A stretch of 64,000 nucleotides of DNA from Sphaerisporangium perillae (lineage in GTDB: Bacteria > Actinomycetota > Actinomycetes > Streptosporangiales > Streptosporangiaceae), in the NCBI RefSeq assembly GCF_023276435.1, contig NZ_JALLPO010000002.1:1-64000 (forward strand), in the 5' to 3' direction. The position numbers and the translations under genes were made by a program. Positions 44,879 to 54,630 of the stretch are shown piece after piece. Numbering within the stretch: position 1 is the stretch's first letter; every line of letters starts with the position of its first letter. The notes beneath the pieces are model-generated. The model was given only the letters and a program-made list of their open reading frames with translations. It was not told where the DNA came from and did no database searches.

Positions 44879-47239
44879 TTAGGCGACGCCTACTCCCTTG
44901 GTGGCCGTTTCGTCCCCGCCGGTTGCCTGATCTTCGTTGACCGGCTGATCCACGCCGGTCGCCTCGGGCTCGCCGGCGGCCGGTGCTCGCTCCGGGGTGC
45001 GTAGGAGGCGGGCTGCGGTGACCATGTTGGCCAGGGCCGCTTCGACCTGCTCGTAGGTGCGGGTCTTCAGGCCGCAGTCGGGGTTCACCCACACCTGGGC
45101 GGCCGCCAGCGCGCGCAGCGCGGACTCGATGCCGCGCGTCACCTCTTGCACCGGGGGCACCCGCGGGGAGTGGATGTCGTACACCCCCGGGCCGAGGCCA
45201 CGGCCGAACCCCGCCACGGCCGGCTCGCCGAGGATCCGCGCGTGGGAGCGTGCCGACTCCACGCTGGTCACGTCGGCGTCCAGGGCGTCGACGGCGGCGA
45301 GGATCTGCTCGGCGTCGGAGTAGCACAGGTGGGTGTGGATCTGTGTGCGGTCACCGGCCGCGGAGGTCGCCCGCCGGTAGGCGCGCACGGCCCACTCCAG
45401 GTAGGCCTGCTGGGAGGCCCGGCGCAGCGGCATCAGCTCGCGCAGGGCGGGCTCGTCGACCTGGATGATGGACACGCCTGCGGCCTGCAGGTCGGCCACC
45501 TCCTCGCGGATCGCGTCGGCCACCTGCCCGACCACCTGCGGCAGCGGCAGGTCGTCGCGGACGAAAGACCAGGCGACGATGGTGACCGGCCCGGTCAGCA
45601 TGCCCTTGACCGGCTTGCCGGTCAGCGACTGGGCGTACCGGGTCCAGCGCACGGTGATGGGCCCGGCCCTGCGGACCTCGCCGTGCAGGATCGGCGGCCG
45701 GGTGCAGCGCGACCCGTAGGACTGCACCCAGCCGTGCCGGGTGACGGCGAAGCCCTCCAGGTGCTCGGCGAAGTACTGCACCATGTCGTTGCGTTCGGGT
45801 TCGCCGTGTACCAGCACGTCCAGCCCGAGCCGTTCCTGCAGCTCGATCGCCCGCCGGATCTCCTGGCGGACCCGCTCCTCGTACTCCGGCTCGCTCAGCT
45901 CGCCGGCGGCCAGTGCCGCGCGGGCGGCCCGCAGCTCGCCGGTCTGGGGGAAGGAGCCGATGGTGGTGGTAGGCAGCGCGGGCAGCCGCAGGTGGGCGGC
46001 CTGCGCGGCCGCCCGCACCTCGTAGGGGCTGCGGCCCTCGTCCTGGAGGGCGGCGGCCCCGCCGAGCCCGGGGGACAGGCGGGCGGGCGCCGCGAGGGGC
46101 GAGGGGCCGCCGGCGGGGGTGCGGTCGAGTTCCCCGGCCAGTTCCACCACCTCGGCCACCTTCTGCTCGGCGAACGCCAGGCGCCGGCGCAGCAGCGGAT
46201 CGAGGCCGGTCTCCACCTCCACGTCGTAGGGCAGGTGCAGCAGCGAGCAGGAGGTGCCCACCACCACCCGGCCGGCCCGGGCGCGCAGCGCCAGCAGGGC
46301 GGCCATCGCCCGCGGCCGGTCGGCGCGCCAGACCTCACGCCCCGAGACCACGCCGGCGACGACCGTCTTGCCCGCCAGGGCCGCAAGCCCCGGGCCGTCG
46401 TCCAGGACCGCGGCGCCGCGCACCAGGTCCAGGCCGATCGCCTCGACCGGGGTGGCGGCGAGGACGGGCAGCGCCTCGCCGAGATCGCCGAAGTAGGAGG
46501 CCACCATCAGCGCGGGCCGCTCCGCCAGCGCGCCGAGCCGCTGGTAGGCCGCACCCGCGGCCTCCAGCTCGGCGGGCGTGCGGTCGGCCACCAACGCCGG
46601 CTCGTCCAGCTGCACCCACTCCACGCCCTCGGCGGCCAGGGTGGCCAGGATCTGCTGGTAGGCCTCCAGCACGTCGGGCAGCCGGTCCAGCGGCCGGAAC
46701 CCCTCCGGGGCGCCCGGCTCGGCCTGCGACAGCAGCAGGAACGTCACCGGGCCGAGCAGCACCGGCCGGGTCTCCAGCCCCAGGTCGCGGGCCTGGCGCA
46801 CCTCCGACACCGGCTTGTCGCACACGGCGCGGAACACGGTGCCGGGGCCGATCTCCGGGACGATGTAGTGGTAGTTGGTGTCGAACCATTTGGTCATCCG
46901 CAGCGGCGCGAGGCCTTCGGCGCCGCGGGCCATGGCGAAGCAGGTGTCCTCGGGCGTGGAGCGCCGGTAGCGGCCGGGCACCGCGTCCAGCAGCATCGCG
47001 GCGTCCAGCACCTGGTCGTAGTAGGAGAAGGTGTTGGAGGGCAGGGCGGCCAGGCCGAGCTCGCGCAGCCGCCGCCAGGTCTGCTCGCGCAGCCCGGCGC
47101 CGGTGCGGCGCAGCTCCTCCAGGGTGGCGCGCCCCTGCCAGTACGCCTCCAGCGCCCGCTTCAGCTCCCGGCGCGGCCCGATCCTCGGGTACCCGAAGAC
47201 GGTGGAGGCGGGGAAGGACGGTGGCGGTGCGGTGGTCAT
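44879..47239 (-). CDS. metE: cobalamin-independent methionine synthase
   Basis: A 786-residue MetE. VFGYPRIGPRRELKRALEAYW opens the N-terminal barrel, MTKWFDTNYHYIVPEI is the conserved folate/homocysteine region, and the zinc ligands are in HTHLCYSDAE (His, Cys), DEPALRE-type glutamate positions and VNPDCGLKTR (Cys). It transfers the methyl group from 5-methyltetrahydrofolate polyglutamate to homocysteine. The C-terminus carries ~40 extra acidic, threonine-rich residues. ATG at 47239 has GGGAG five bases upstream. No cobalamin riboswitch is evident; the divergent LysR regulator is the likely control. Confidence 0.96.
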   Translation of the reverse strand: MTTAPPPSFPASTVFGYPRIGPRRELKRALEAYWQGRATLEELRRTGAGLREQTWRRLRELGLAALPSNTFSYYDQVLDAAMLLDAVPGRYRRSTPEDTCFAMARGAEGLAPLRMTKWFDTNYHYIVPEIGPGTVFRAVCDKPVSEVRQARDLGLETRPVLLGPVTFLLLSQAEPGAPEGFRPLDRLPDVLEAYQQILATLAAEGVEWVQLDEPALVADRTPAELEAAGAAYQRLGALAERPALMVASYFGDLGEALPVLAATPVEAIGLDLVRGAAVLDDGPGLAALAGKTVVAGVVSGREVWRADRPRAMAALLALRARAGRVVVGTSCSLLHLPYDVEVETGLDPLLRRRLAFAEQKVAEVVELAGELDRTPAGGPSPLAAPARLSPGLGGAAALQDEGRSPYEVRAAAQAAHLRLPALPTTTIGSFPQTGELRAARAALAAGELSEPEYEERVRQEIRRAIELQERLGLDVLVHGEPERNDMVQYFAEHLEGFAVTRHGWVQSYGSRCTRPPILHGEVRRAGPITVRWTRYAQSLTGKPVKGMLTGPVTIVAWSFVRDDLPLPQVVGQVADAIREEVADLQAAGVSIIQVDEPALRELMPLRRASQQAYLEWAVRAYRRATSAAGDRTQIHTHLCYSDAEQILAAVDALDADVTSVESARSHARILGEPAVAGFGRGLGPGVYDIHSPRVPPVQEVTRGIESALRALAAAQVWVNPDCGLKTRTYEQVEAALANMVTAARLLRTPERAPAAGEPEATGVDQPVNEDQATGGDETATKGVGVA

Positions 47240-47307
47240 GCGGGCTCCCTGTGTGCGGCGGTCGGACGCAGCGCATCCTGCCCGGCCATGGCCACCAAAG
47301 CCCGATC

Positions 47308-47328
47308 TATCACTGCTCCTTATCGATA
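47308..47328. promoter_or_regulatory. candidate LysR binding site between metE and regulator
   Basis: TATC-N13-GATA (47308-47328) is a dyad in the only AT-rich part of the divergent gap, 69 bp before metE and 43 bp before the LysR gene. LysR proteins bind such interrupted dyads around a T-N11-A core. Confidence 0.45.
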
Positions 47329-47370
47329 CCGGGTTGGCGTGGCCGGGCGGTCGGCGGCCATACTTGCCCG

Positions 47371-48270
47371 GTGGAACCCGCACCGACGCTGCGTGAGATC
47401 GGCTGCTTCGCCCGCGTGGCCCAGACCCTCAGCTTCTCGCGCGCCGCGGCCGACCTTGGACTGTCCCAGCCGGCGATGAGCCAGGCCATCGGCCGGGTCG
47501 AACGGTCGCTCGGCCTGCGGCTGTTCGAGCGCACCAGCCGCGAGGTGCGGTTGTCCAGCGCCGGGCAGGCGCTGCTGCCCTACGCCGAGGCGCTGCTGGA
47601 GACCGCCGCCGCGCTGCGCGCCGAGGCCGCGCGGCTGGCCGAACCACCACGCACGATCATTCGCCTGGCTTATGCACCGGCGGCGGGGAGCCTCGTCGCC
47701 CAAGCCGCCCGCCGTCTGGCCGGCCGCCGCCCGGCCATCGAGGTCGACCTGCGCGCCGCGGGCCGGCGCGCCGCCGTGGAGGCCCTGACGCGCGGGGAGG
47801 TGTCGGCGGTCGTCGTCAGCGCGCCCTTCCCGACGGGGTTCACCACCGGAGCCCGCTTCGGGGTGAAGGTCGCCCACCTGGCCGTCGCGGCCGGCGACCC
47901 GCTGGCCGGCGCCACGCGCATCAGGCCCGCCCAGCTGGCCTCCTACAAGATCCTCCTGCCGCGTCACCGGCCGCGCGGCGGCATGTGGGCGCGGGTGGCC
48001 GCCACGCTGCACGGCCCCCACCAGCACCATGTCGTGGCCGAGGACATCGACGACTTCGCCGCCACGCTCGACCTGGTGGCCGCCGGCGTCGGCCTGCTGC
48101 CGGTGCCCCACCTGCTCGCCACCTCGATCCGCCGGCCCGACGTGCGTTTCGTGCCGTTCGAGGCGGGGGAGCTGAGCATCACCTACGGCCTGGCATGGTC
48201 CCCCGACCGCGTCACCCCCGAACTGATGACCCTGGTCCACGCCGTCCAGGAGGCTCTCTGGACCCGCTGA
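47371..48270 (+). CDS. LysR-family regulator, probable metE activator
   Basis: A 299-residue LTTR: LREIGCFARVAQTLSFSRAAADLGLSQPAMSQAIGRVERSLGLRLFERTSREVRLSSAGQALL is the HTH, and the effector domain follows (IIRLAYAPAAGSLVAQAARRL, VVAEDIDDFAATLDLVAAGVGLLPVPHLL). Divergent orientation to metE recalls MetR, which activates metE with homocysteine, but overall similarity to MetR cannot be judged here. GTG at 47371 fits the family's N-terminus; 50 extra codons upstream overlap metE and are not credible. Confidence 0.9.
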   Translation: MEPAPTLREIGCFARVAQTLSFSRAAADLGLSQPAMSQAIGRVERSLGLRLFERTSREVRLSSAGQALLPYAEALLETAAALRAEAARLAEPPRTIIRLAYAPAAGSLVAQAARRLAGRRPAIEVDLRAAGRRAAVEALTRGEVSAVVVSAPFPTGFTTGARFGVKVAHLAVAAGDPLAGATRIRPAQLASYKILLPRHRPRGGMWARVAATLHGPHQHHVVAEDIDDFAATLDLVAAGVGLLPVPHLLATSIRRPDVRFVPFEAGELSITYGLAWSPDRVTPELMTLVHAVQEALWTR

Positions 48271-48454
48271 ACCCGGCCCCGGCCGGGCGGGCGCGGCCCG
48301 GCCGCGCTTGACCGGGCCCGCGTTCGCGTTGACGTGGTGGTGCCCGCGTACATCAGCGGCGCGGCCCGCGTAACCGGCACCCCGGGGGGGCGGTCTGCTC
48401 CGTGCCGTGGTCCACACTGAAAGAGCAGGCTCCCCCAGCCGGAGGGAGGCCATC

Positions 48455-50092
48455 ATGAAGGTCGTCGTGGATCTCACGCGCTGTCAGGGGTACGCGCAGT
48501 GCGCTTTCGCCGCGCCGGATGTGTTCACCATCCAGGGCGACGAGGCGTTGCTCTACGACCCCGCTCCGGACGACGCGCAGCGGGAGAAGATCGTGCGGGC
48601 TGCGGCGGCCTGCCCGGTCCAGGCCATCGCCCTCGAGCGGTACGACCGGTTCGGCCGGGAGGAGGTCCGGCGGCCGCACCAGCCGCCGGAGGCCGTGGCG
48701 CACGCGGCCGCCGTGAGCCCTGAGGAGGCGTTCAAGCGCAACGGGCGCATCGTCATCGTCGGGGCGTCCCTGGCCGGGCTGCAGGCCGGTCGGACACTGC
48801 GCCGGGACGGCTTCACCGGCTCGCTGACCGTGATCGGGGACGAGCCGTACCCCCCTTACGACCGGCCGCCGCTGTCCAAGCAAGTCCTCATCGGCCAGGC
48901 TTCGGCGCGCGCGACCGCCCTGCCCCGCCGCGACGAGATCGACGCGCACTGGCGGCTCGGGGTCCCGGCCACCGGGCTTGACCTGCGCGGCAAGCACGTG
49001 CTCCTGGCCGACGGCCAGACCGTGGGATTCGATCGGTTGCTCATCGCCACTGGACTGCGGGCCCGGCCGTGGCCGAACGAGGCAGAGGCCCGGCTCGACG
49101 GGATGTTCACGGTCCGTACCCCCGACGATGTGGAGGGGCTACGGCAGGCGCTGACCGCCGGACCAGGTCGGGTGCTGGTCATCGGTGCCGGATTCACCGG
49201 CTGCGAGGTCGCCTCCGCCTGCCGCGAATTGGACCTCGCGGTGACCGTCGTCGACCGGGGCCCGGCCCCTCTGACCGGGGCGCTCGGCGCGGTGATCGGG
49301 GGCGTCGCGGCGGAGATGATGCGCGGGCACGGGGTCGACCTGCGTTGCGGCGTTCAAGTGGCGGCGCTGGAAGGCGACGGGGACGGGCGGCTGCGGCGAG
49401 CCCGGCTGTCGGACGGCAGCACCCTGGATGTCGATGTGGCGGTGGCCGCGCTCGGCAGCATCCGCAACGTCGAATGGCTGGAGGGCTCAGGGCTGGCGGC
49501 AGGCGTCTGGGGGGTGGGGTGCGATGCGGGGTGCCGCGCTTTCGACTTGAACGGCGTGGTCACCGACGATGTGTTCGTGGCAGGTGACGTGGCCCGCTCC
49601 CCACACCCCGTCTACGGCTACCAGTTCCTCGCCCTTGAGCACTGGGGCAACGCGGTCGCCCAGGCAGAGATCGCCGCCCACAACATGATCAGCGCCCAGA
49701 GCGAGCGCTGGCCGCACCTGGCGCTTCCGGAGTTCTGGTCCACGCAGTTCGGCACCGAGATCAAGTCCGTCGGTGTCCCGACCTATGCCGACCATGTGGT
49801 CATCGCCCAGGGGTCGGTGGTCGAGCGCCGGTTCGTCGCCGTCTACGGCTACCGCGGCCGTATCACCGCGGCGGTCGCCTTCAACCAGGCCAAGTGGCTG
49901 GAGTTCTACGAGAGGTTGATCGACCGGGCGGCGCCGTTCCCGCCCTCCTTCCGTACCGTCGACGAGCCCGCCGACAGGCGCCCGGTTGCGGCCGAGGTCC
50001 CGGACGGGCCCACGCCTCAGGCCACCGTCGTGGTGACCGGCCATCGTCCGAGCGAACGGCGGGCCACTCTGGTGCGCAAGACCTACCTGTGA
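48455..50092 (+). CDS. fusion of 3Fe-4S ferredoxin and FAD ferredoxin reductase
   Basis: A 545-residue fusion. Residues 1-65 are a P450-type ferredoxin with cysteines at CQGYAQC and ACPVQAI, the three-cysteine spacing of a [3Fe-4S] cluster. From ~95 on comes an NAD(P)H:ferredoxin reductase of the rhodocoxin/putidaredoxin reductase type: IVIVGASLAGLQAGRTLRRDGF (FAD), RPPLSKQVL, VLVIGAGFTGCEVASACREL (NAD) and VFVAGDVA. Electrons thus pass from NAD(P)H through FAD to the attached ferredoxin and on to a P450. GGAGGGAGG precedes the ATG. A P450 gene follows 62 bp downstream, its natural partner. Confidence 0.93.
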   Translation: MKVVVDLTRCQGYAQCAFAAPDVFTIQGDEALLYDPAPDDAQREKIVRAAAACPVQAIALERYDRFGREEVRRPHQPPEAVAHAAAVSPEEAFKRNGRIVIVGASLAGLQAGRTLRRDGFTGSLTVIGDEPYPPYDRPPLSKQVLIGQASARATALPRRDEIDAHWRLGVPATGLDLRGKHVLLADGQTVGFDRLLIATGLRARPWPNEAEARLDGMFTVRTPDDVEGLRQALTAGPGRVLVIGAGFTGCEVASACRELDLAVTVVDRGPAPLTGALGAVIGGVAAEMMRGHGVDLRCGVQVAALEGDGDGRLRRARLSDGSTLDVDVAVAALGSIRNVEWLEGSGLAAGVWGVGCDAGCRAFDLNGVVTDDVFVAGDVARSPHPVYGYQFLALEHWGNAVAQAEIAAHNMISAQSERWPHLALPEFWSTQFGTEIKSVGVPTYADHVVIAQGSVVERRFVAVYGYRGRITAAVAFNQAKWLEFYERLIDRAAPFPPSFRTVDEPADRRPVAAEVPDGPTPQATVVVTGHRPSERRATLVRKTYL

Positions 50093-50154
50093 CCCCTCGC
50101 CGGGCCGCCGCCACACGTCCAGACTCCCGGTCGATTCTCAGGAGGTCACGCATC

Positions 50155-51447
50155 ATGTCCCAGGACAGCGTCTGGGAGCAGATCCTCGATTACTCCTCGC
50201 GCGCCGACCCGTTCCCGCTTTATGCCGAGCTGCGCCGCACACCCGTGGTGCGGGCGCAGGACGGCAGCTATGTCGTGAGCACCTTCCAGGAGATCGTCGC
50301 CCTTCTCGGCGACCCACGGCTCAGCTCGGATCCGCACAACCTCCCCGGGTATGACGCCGAGGCGCCGGCGCAGGCGTCCGGAGAGGGCCCTCCCGGGCTG
50401 CCGCCCAGCGTCATCTTCATCGACCCGCCCGAGCACGACCGGATCCGGCGCCTGTTGACGCGGAACTTCGGGCCGCCCCACCGCCCTGGTCGCATCGACG
50501 GCATGATTCCCGACCTGTTGGAGATCGTGACGAGCCTGATCGACGACTTCGCAGGCAAGGACCGGTCGGGCACGAGGCGGGTCGACATCGTCGACGACTT
50601 CGCCTATCCGTTCCCGGTCACGGTGATCTGCCGGCTGCTGGGAGTGCCCCGCGAGGACGAACCGCGATTCCATGCATGGTCCGAGGCGCTCATCGAGGCC
50701 GGCGACCCGACCACCGGAGAGTTCGCGGAGCGGCAGCGGCGACGTTCCACGGCCAATGCCGACATCGGTCAGTACTTCGCCCGGCTTCTGGATGCCCGCG
50801 GCGAACCGGGCGACGACTTGCTGTCCGGTCTCGTCAGCGGCGACGGCCCGGAGGCGCCGATGCCACTGAAGGAGGTGCTGGCGAACGCGGCGCTGCTCCT
50901 GGTCGCCGGCCATGAGACAACCGTCAACCTCATCGCCAACGGCATGCTCACGCTGCTGCGGCACCCCGAGGTGCTCGACCGGCTGCGCCGCGGCGACGAA
51001 CCCGATCTGGCCGTCCGGGTGGTCGAGGAACTCCTGCGCTACGAACCACCGGTGCAGTTCCTGGAAAACCGGTTCACGCTCGACGACATCGAGGTCGCCG
51101 GCACCATCATCCCCAGGGGCTCGCGGGTCAACCTCGTGCTCGCCGCCGGCAGCCGCGACCCGGCCGACGTCCCCGATCCCGACCGCTTCGACCCCGACCG
51201 CGAGCACAACGAGCACCTGGGCTTCGGCGGCGGCATCCACTACTGCTTCGGTGCCCCGCTGGCCCGGCCGGAGGCGCAGATCGCGCTCACCGAGCTGGCA
51301 CGCCGGCTGGAGAACCCGCGACTCGTCGCCGATCCGCCGCGCTACCGCCCGAATCCCGTCCTGCGCGGGCCCCGCCACCTCCTTGTTGAGTTCGACGGCA
51401 TCAGCCCCACGCGACCGGCATCGAAACGCCCGACCACCCTCGGCTGA
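50155..51447 (+). CDS. cytochrome P450
   Basis: A 430-residue bacterial class I P450. LLLVAGHETTVNLIANG is the I helix with the acid/alcohol pair, VEELLRYEP the K-helix ExxR, DPDRFDPDRE the meander, and HLGFGGGIHYCFGAPLAR the heme loop with the cysteine ligand. It looks like the CYP105/107 kind that hydroxylates terpenoids or macrolides; the substrate is not deducible. AGGAGG lies before the ATG at 50155. It forms an operon with the ferredoxin-reductase fusion, so the two supply a complete monooxygenase. Confidence 0.95.
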   Translation: MSQDSVWEQILDYSSRADPFPLYAELRRTPVVRAQDGSYVVSTFQEIVALLGDPRLSSDPHNLPGYDAEAPAQASGEGPPGLPPSVIFIDPPEHDRIRRLLTRNFGPPHRPGRIDGMIPDLLEIVTSLIDDFAGKDRSGTRRVDIVDDFAYPFPVTVICRLLGVPREDEPRFHAWSEALIEAGDPTTGEFAERQRRRSTANADIGQYFARLLDARGEPGDDLLSGLVSGDGPEAPMPLKEVLANAALLLVAGHETTVNLIANGMLTLLRHPEVLDRLRRGDEPDLAVRVVEELLRYEPPVQFLENRFTLDDIEVAGTIIPRGSRVNLVLAAGSRDPADVPDPDRFDPDREHNEHLGFGGGIHYCFGAPLARPEAQIALTELARRLENPRLVADPPRYRPNPVLRGPRHLLVEFDGISPTRPASKRPTTLG

Positions 51448-51580
51448 GGGAAAGGCGGTGCGACTGCCCGGTCAGTACCGCGGGAGCGGACCGACAGCGT
51501 GCCCCGCCGGCCGAGAGGGCCTGTACTGTGCCGCGAGTTGCCGCGGGCACAGGCGTCCGCGAGGATGCGTTCCCCTGCCT

Positions 51581-52105
51581 CTACCTGCTGGAGGACTGCG
51601 GAGTGCCGGGGCGCCGGTCGTAGGTGAGGAAGGCCGCTCCGCTCTTGAGGACGGCGTGTTCGATGAGCTCCCAGGCGTTGGGCGCGAAGACTGTGGTCCG
51701 TCCGAAGAGGGGTATGCCGGAGCCGATGGTGAGCGGGCTGAGTTTGACGATCACGCGGTCGATCTCGCCGTAGAGTACGCCGGCCAGTTCCCCGCCGCCG
51801 ACGAGCCAGATGTCTTTGCCGCCATCGCGCTTCAGCTCCCGTACCGTCGCCACCGGGTCGTCGGCGAGAAGTTCGATGCCGGGGTCCGGGCTTTCGGTCA
51901 GTGTCCGGGAGAAGACCAGGTGCTTGAGGTGGGCTTAGGCGTCGGTCACGCCAGCCGCGAGGCCGATCTCATAGCTCTTGCGGCCTTCGACGACGGTGTC
52001 GAAGCGGATGCCTTCGGCGGTGACACCGAGCGCGGCCCGGGCCGGCCCCGGCAGGGTCTCGGGGTACTCCTCGATGAGGTGCCGGATGTAGTCCTCGGAC
52101 GGGGA
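51581..52105 (-). pseudogene. dihydrofolate reductase-like gene with nonsense codon
   Basis: Two in-frame pieces of a RibD-C/DHFR-like reductase are split by a TAA at 51935-51937: upstream RFDTVVEGRKSYEIGLAAGVTDA, downstream AHLKHLVFSRTLTESPDPGIELL, DIWLVGGGELAGVLYGEIDRVIVKLSPLTIGSGIPLF. The family normally has a tyrosine at the stop (DAYAHL), so TAC became TAA. The first ~25 residues of the fold are also missing near trpS. Not functional unless read through. Confidence 0.8.
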
Positions 52106-52163
52106 CCAGTTCCCTGGATCAGGGCGGCGTCCTGACGGCGGCAGTGACCAGCCAGGAGAACCC

Positions 52164-53268
52164 GTGAACACCATGCGGCACCCCACACCGGCCGCCACCC
52201 TTGCCGACGGCGACCCGCCCGGCACGCTCACGGCCCGCGCCGCGCACGCCCGCAGCGCGACGCTGGAGAAACAGATCCGCCAGGACCCGGGACGGTTCCG
52301 CGTACTGACCGGGGACCGCCCGACCGGCCGCCTGCACCTCGGCCACTACTTCGGCACCCTCCACAACCGGGTCCGGCTCCAGGACCTCGGGGTGCGGACC
52401 TTCCTCATCATCGCCGACTACCAGGTCCTGACCGACCGCGACGTGGCCGACGACCTGAGCGGCCACGTCGAGGAGCTGGTGCTGGACTACCTCGCCGCCG
52501 GCATCGACCCCACCCGGACCACGATCTTCACCCACAGCGCGGTTCCCGCGCTCAACCAGCTGCTGCTGCCGTTCCTCAGCCTGGTCTCGGTCGCCGAGCT
52601 GAGCCGCAACCCCACCGTAAAGGACGAGATCACCCACTCGAGGCGGTCCTCGGTCAGCGGCCTGATGTTCACCTACCCCGCCCACCAGGCCGCCGACATC
52701 CTGTTCTGCAAGGCCAACCTTGTCCCCGTCGGCCAGGACCAGCTGCCGCACCTCGAACTCACCCGCACCATCGCCCGCCGTTTCAACGACCGCTACGGCG
52801 GCGGGACCACGGTGTTCCACCAGCCCGACGCCCTGCTGTCGGCCGCGCCGCTCCTGCTCGGCACCGACGGCACCAAGATGAGCAAGAGCCGGGGCAACGC
52901 CATCACCCTGGCCGCCGGCGCCGACGAGACCGCCTGGCTGATCCGGGGCGCCAAGACCGACTCGCAGCGGCACATCACCTACGACCCGGCCACCCGCCCG
53001 GAGGTGGTCCTCCCTCATCCTGCTGGCCGCCCTCTGCCAGGGCCGCGACCCCCGGCAGGTCGCCGACGACATCGGCTCCGGCGGGTCGGCCGCGCTGAAG
53101 AGACACCTCACCGAGGCGGTCAACGAGCACCTGGCGCCCATCCGGGCCCGCCGCGCCCTGTACGCGCGAGACCGCGGCCACCTGCGCCAGGTGCTGCGCG
53201 CGGGCAACGAACGCGCCAACGCCGTCGCCGAGGCCACCCTCGATGAGGCCCTCCGCTCCCGAAGATGA
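52164..53268 (+). pseudogene. trpS: tryptophanyl-tRNA synthetase, frameshifted and cut by Tn3
   Basis: Class I synthetase charging tRNA-Trp. GRLHLGHYFG (HIGH motif), GHVEELVLDYLAAGID, VPVGQDQLPHLELTR and GTDGTKMSKSRGNAI (KMSKS) are intact. An extra G near 53004-53007 shifts the frame after PATRPEV; the remainder (LILLAALCQGRDPRQVADDIG, APIRARRALYARDRGHLRQVL) is readable in the next frame. At 53247 the 39-bp end of the Tn3 transposon begins, so the C-terminus becomes TLDEALRSRR-stop. The original end (DEVRAAMNSRY) lies at 63673-63708. GTG start with GGAG five bases ahead. Confidence 0.9.
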
Positions 53269-53285
53269 CCCCAGCCCCAAAGTAG
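53247..53285 (+). repeat. left terminal inverted repeat of Tn3 element
   Basis: Starts GGCCCTCCGCTCCCG, ends CCCCAAAGTAG; 39 bp, matching the reverse complement of 63634-63672 at 38 positions (C instead of T at position 26). Preceded by the target duplication GATGA. Confidence 0.92.
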
Positions 53286-53331
53286 GTTTGATCGCGCTGT
53301 CGCGGTTCCGGCGTCCTGCGGGGTGCGCCTG

Positions 53332-53518
53332 TCAGCCGAGTCCGGTGAGTCGGCAGAGCGCGGTGAAGCCGTCGTCGCTGCCGGGCCAGTTTCGTCGGAT
53401 GGTATCCAGACCGGCGCGGCGGACCACGCTGCGTAGGACGAAGGTGACGATGATGGCGTCGTCGGCGTAGCCGAGGATCGGGATGAAGTCGGGGATCAGG
53501 TCGATGGGCAGGGCTAGG
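53332..53518 (-). pseudogene. DUF1232 (YkvA-like) protein fragment
   Basis: On the - strand LALPIDLIPDFIPILGYADD, then AIIVTFVLRSVVRRAG and a C-terminal GFTALCRLTGLG: the conserved PIDLIPDFIPxxGYxDD core of the DUF1232 family of small membrane-associated proteins. The N-terminal part is cut off by the IS481-type element at 53519, and the missing half is not seen on its other side. Confidence 0.75.
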
Positions 53519-54630
53519 TGTACTGACCACAGAGGTTGAGTACGGGGGCGACACGAGCCCGATGATGTTGAAATAGGGAAGGGCCTGCGGGTTCGGTGTG
53601 GATTGCGACGTCTACACCGAGTTCCCGGAGGCCCTCGTGTCCCACCGTAACGCGCCCTTGACCGAGACGGGCAGGCTTCGCCTGGCCAGGTGTGTCGTAG
53701 AGGGCGGCTGGCCGCTGCGACGCGCCGCCGAACGCTTCCAGGTCGCGGCTACCACCGCCCAGCGCTGGGCAAGCCGCTACCGCCGCTACGGCCAGGCGGG
53801 CATGAGCGACCGCTCCTCACGCCCCCACCACAGCCCGCGCCGTACCCCCACCCGCACCGAACGACGCATCATCAAGGTCCGCCTGGCACGCCGCTGGGGA
53901 CCGGCCCGCATCGCCTACCTGCTCGGCCTGAATCCCTCAACCGTGCACCGCGTGCTGGTCCGCTACCGACTGGCCCGCCTGTCGCACCTGGATCGCGCCA
54001 CCGGCCGCCCCATCCGCCGCTATGAACACCCCACGCCCGGCGATCTGATCCACGTCGACATCAAAAAGCTCGGCAACATCCCCGACGGCGGCGGCCACAA
54101 GATCCACGGCCGCGCCACCGGAGGCCGCCATAGCTCCGCCCATCGCGACCCCGCCCGCCCGCGCACCACCCACGGCCGCCCCAACCTCGGCTACAGCTAC
54201 CTGCACAACGCCGTCGACGACCACTCCCGCCTGGCCTACAGCGAAATCCTGGCCGATGAGACCAAGGAAACCGCCGCCGCCTTCTGGCACCGAGCCCAGA
54301 CCTACTTCACCAGCTGCGGCATCACCATCACCCGAGTGCTCACCGACAACGGCTCCTGCTACCGCTCCCATCTATGGCGCGACACCCTGGCCGCAGCCGG
54401 CATCACCCACAAACGCACCCGCCCCTACCGGCCCCAGACCAACGGCAAAGTCGAACGCTTCAACCGCACCCTGCTGGAGGAATGGGCCTACGCCCAGCCC
54501 TACACCTCAGAAACCGAACGCCGACAAGCACTGCCGCACTGGCTCCACACCTACAATCACCACCGCGGCCACACCGCACTCAACGGCCAACCACCCGCCA
54601 GCCGCGTACCTAACCTCTCAGGTCAGTACA
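53519..54630 (+). mobile_element. IS481-family insertion sequence
   Basis: The ends form imperfect inverted repeats of ~26 bp (TGTACTGACCACAGAGGTT at 53519 and, reverse complemented, TGTACTGACCTGAGAGGTT at 54630), starting with TGT as is typical of IS481. One transposase gene fills it. No clear target duplication is visible. Nested inside the Tn3 element, it interrupts a DUF1232 gene. Confidence 0.8.

Noticed and set aside
45146-47479. Very long open frame antisense to metE, and similar ones opposite the phosphoketolase and P450
   Set aside because: High third-position GC produces long antisense frames; the composition is Gly/Arg/His/Gln-rich with no domain, and the opposite frame is a certain enzyme.
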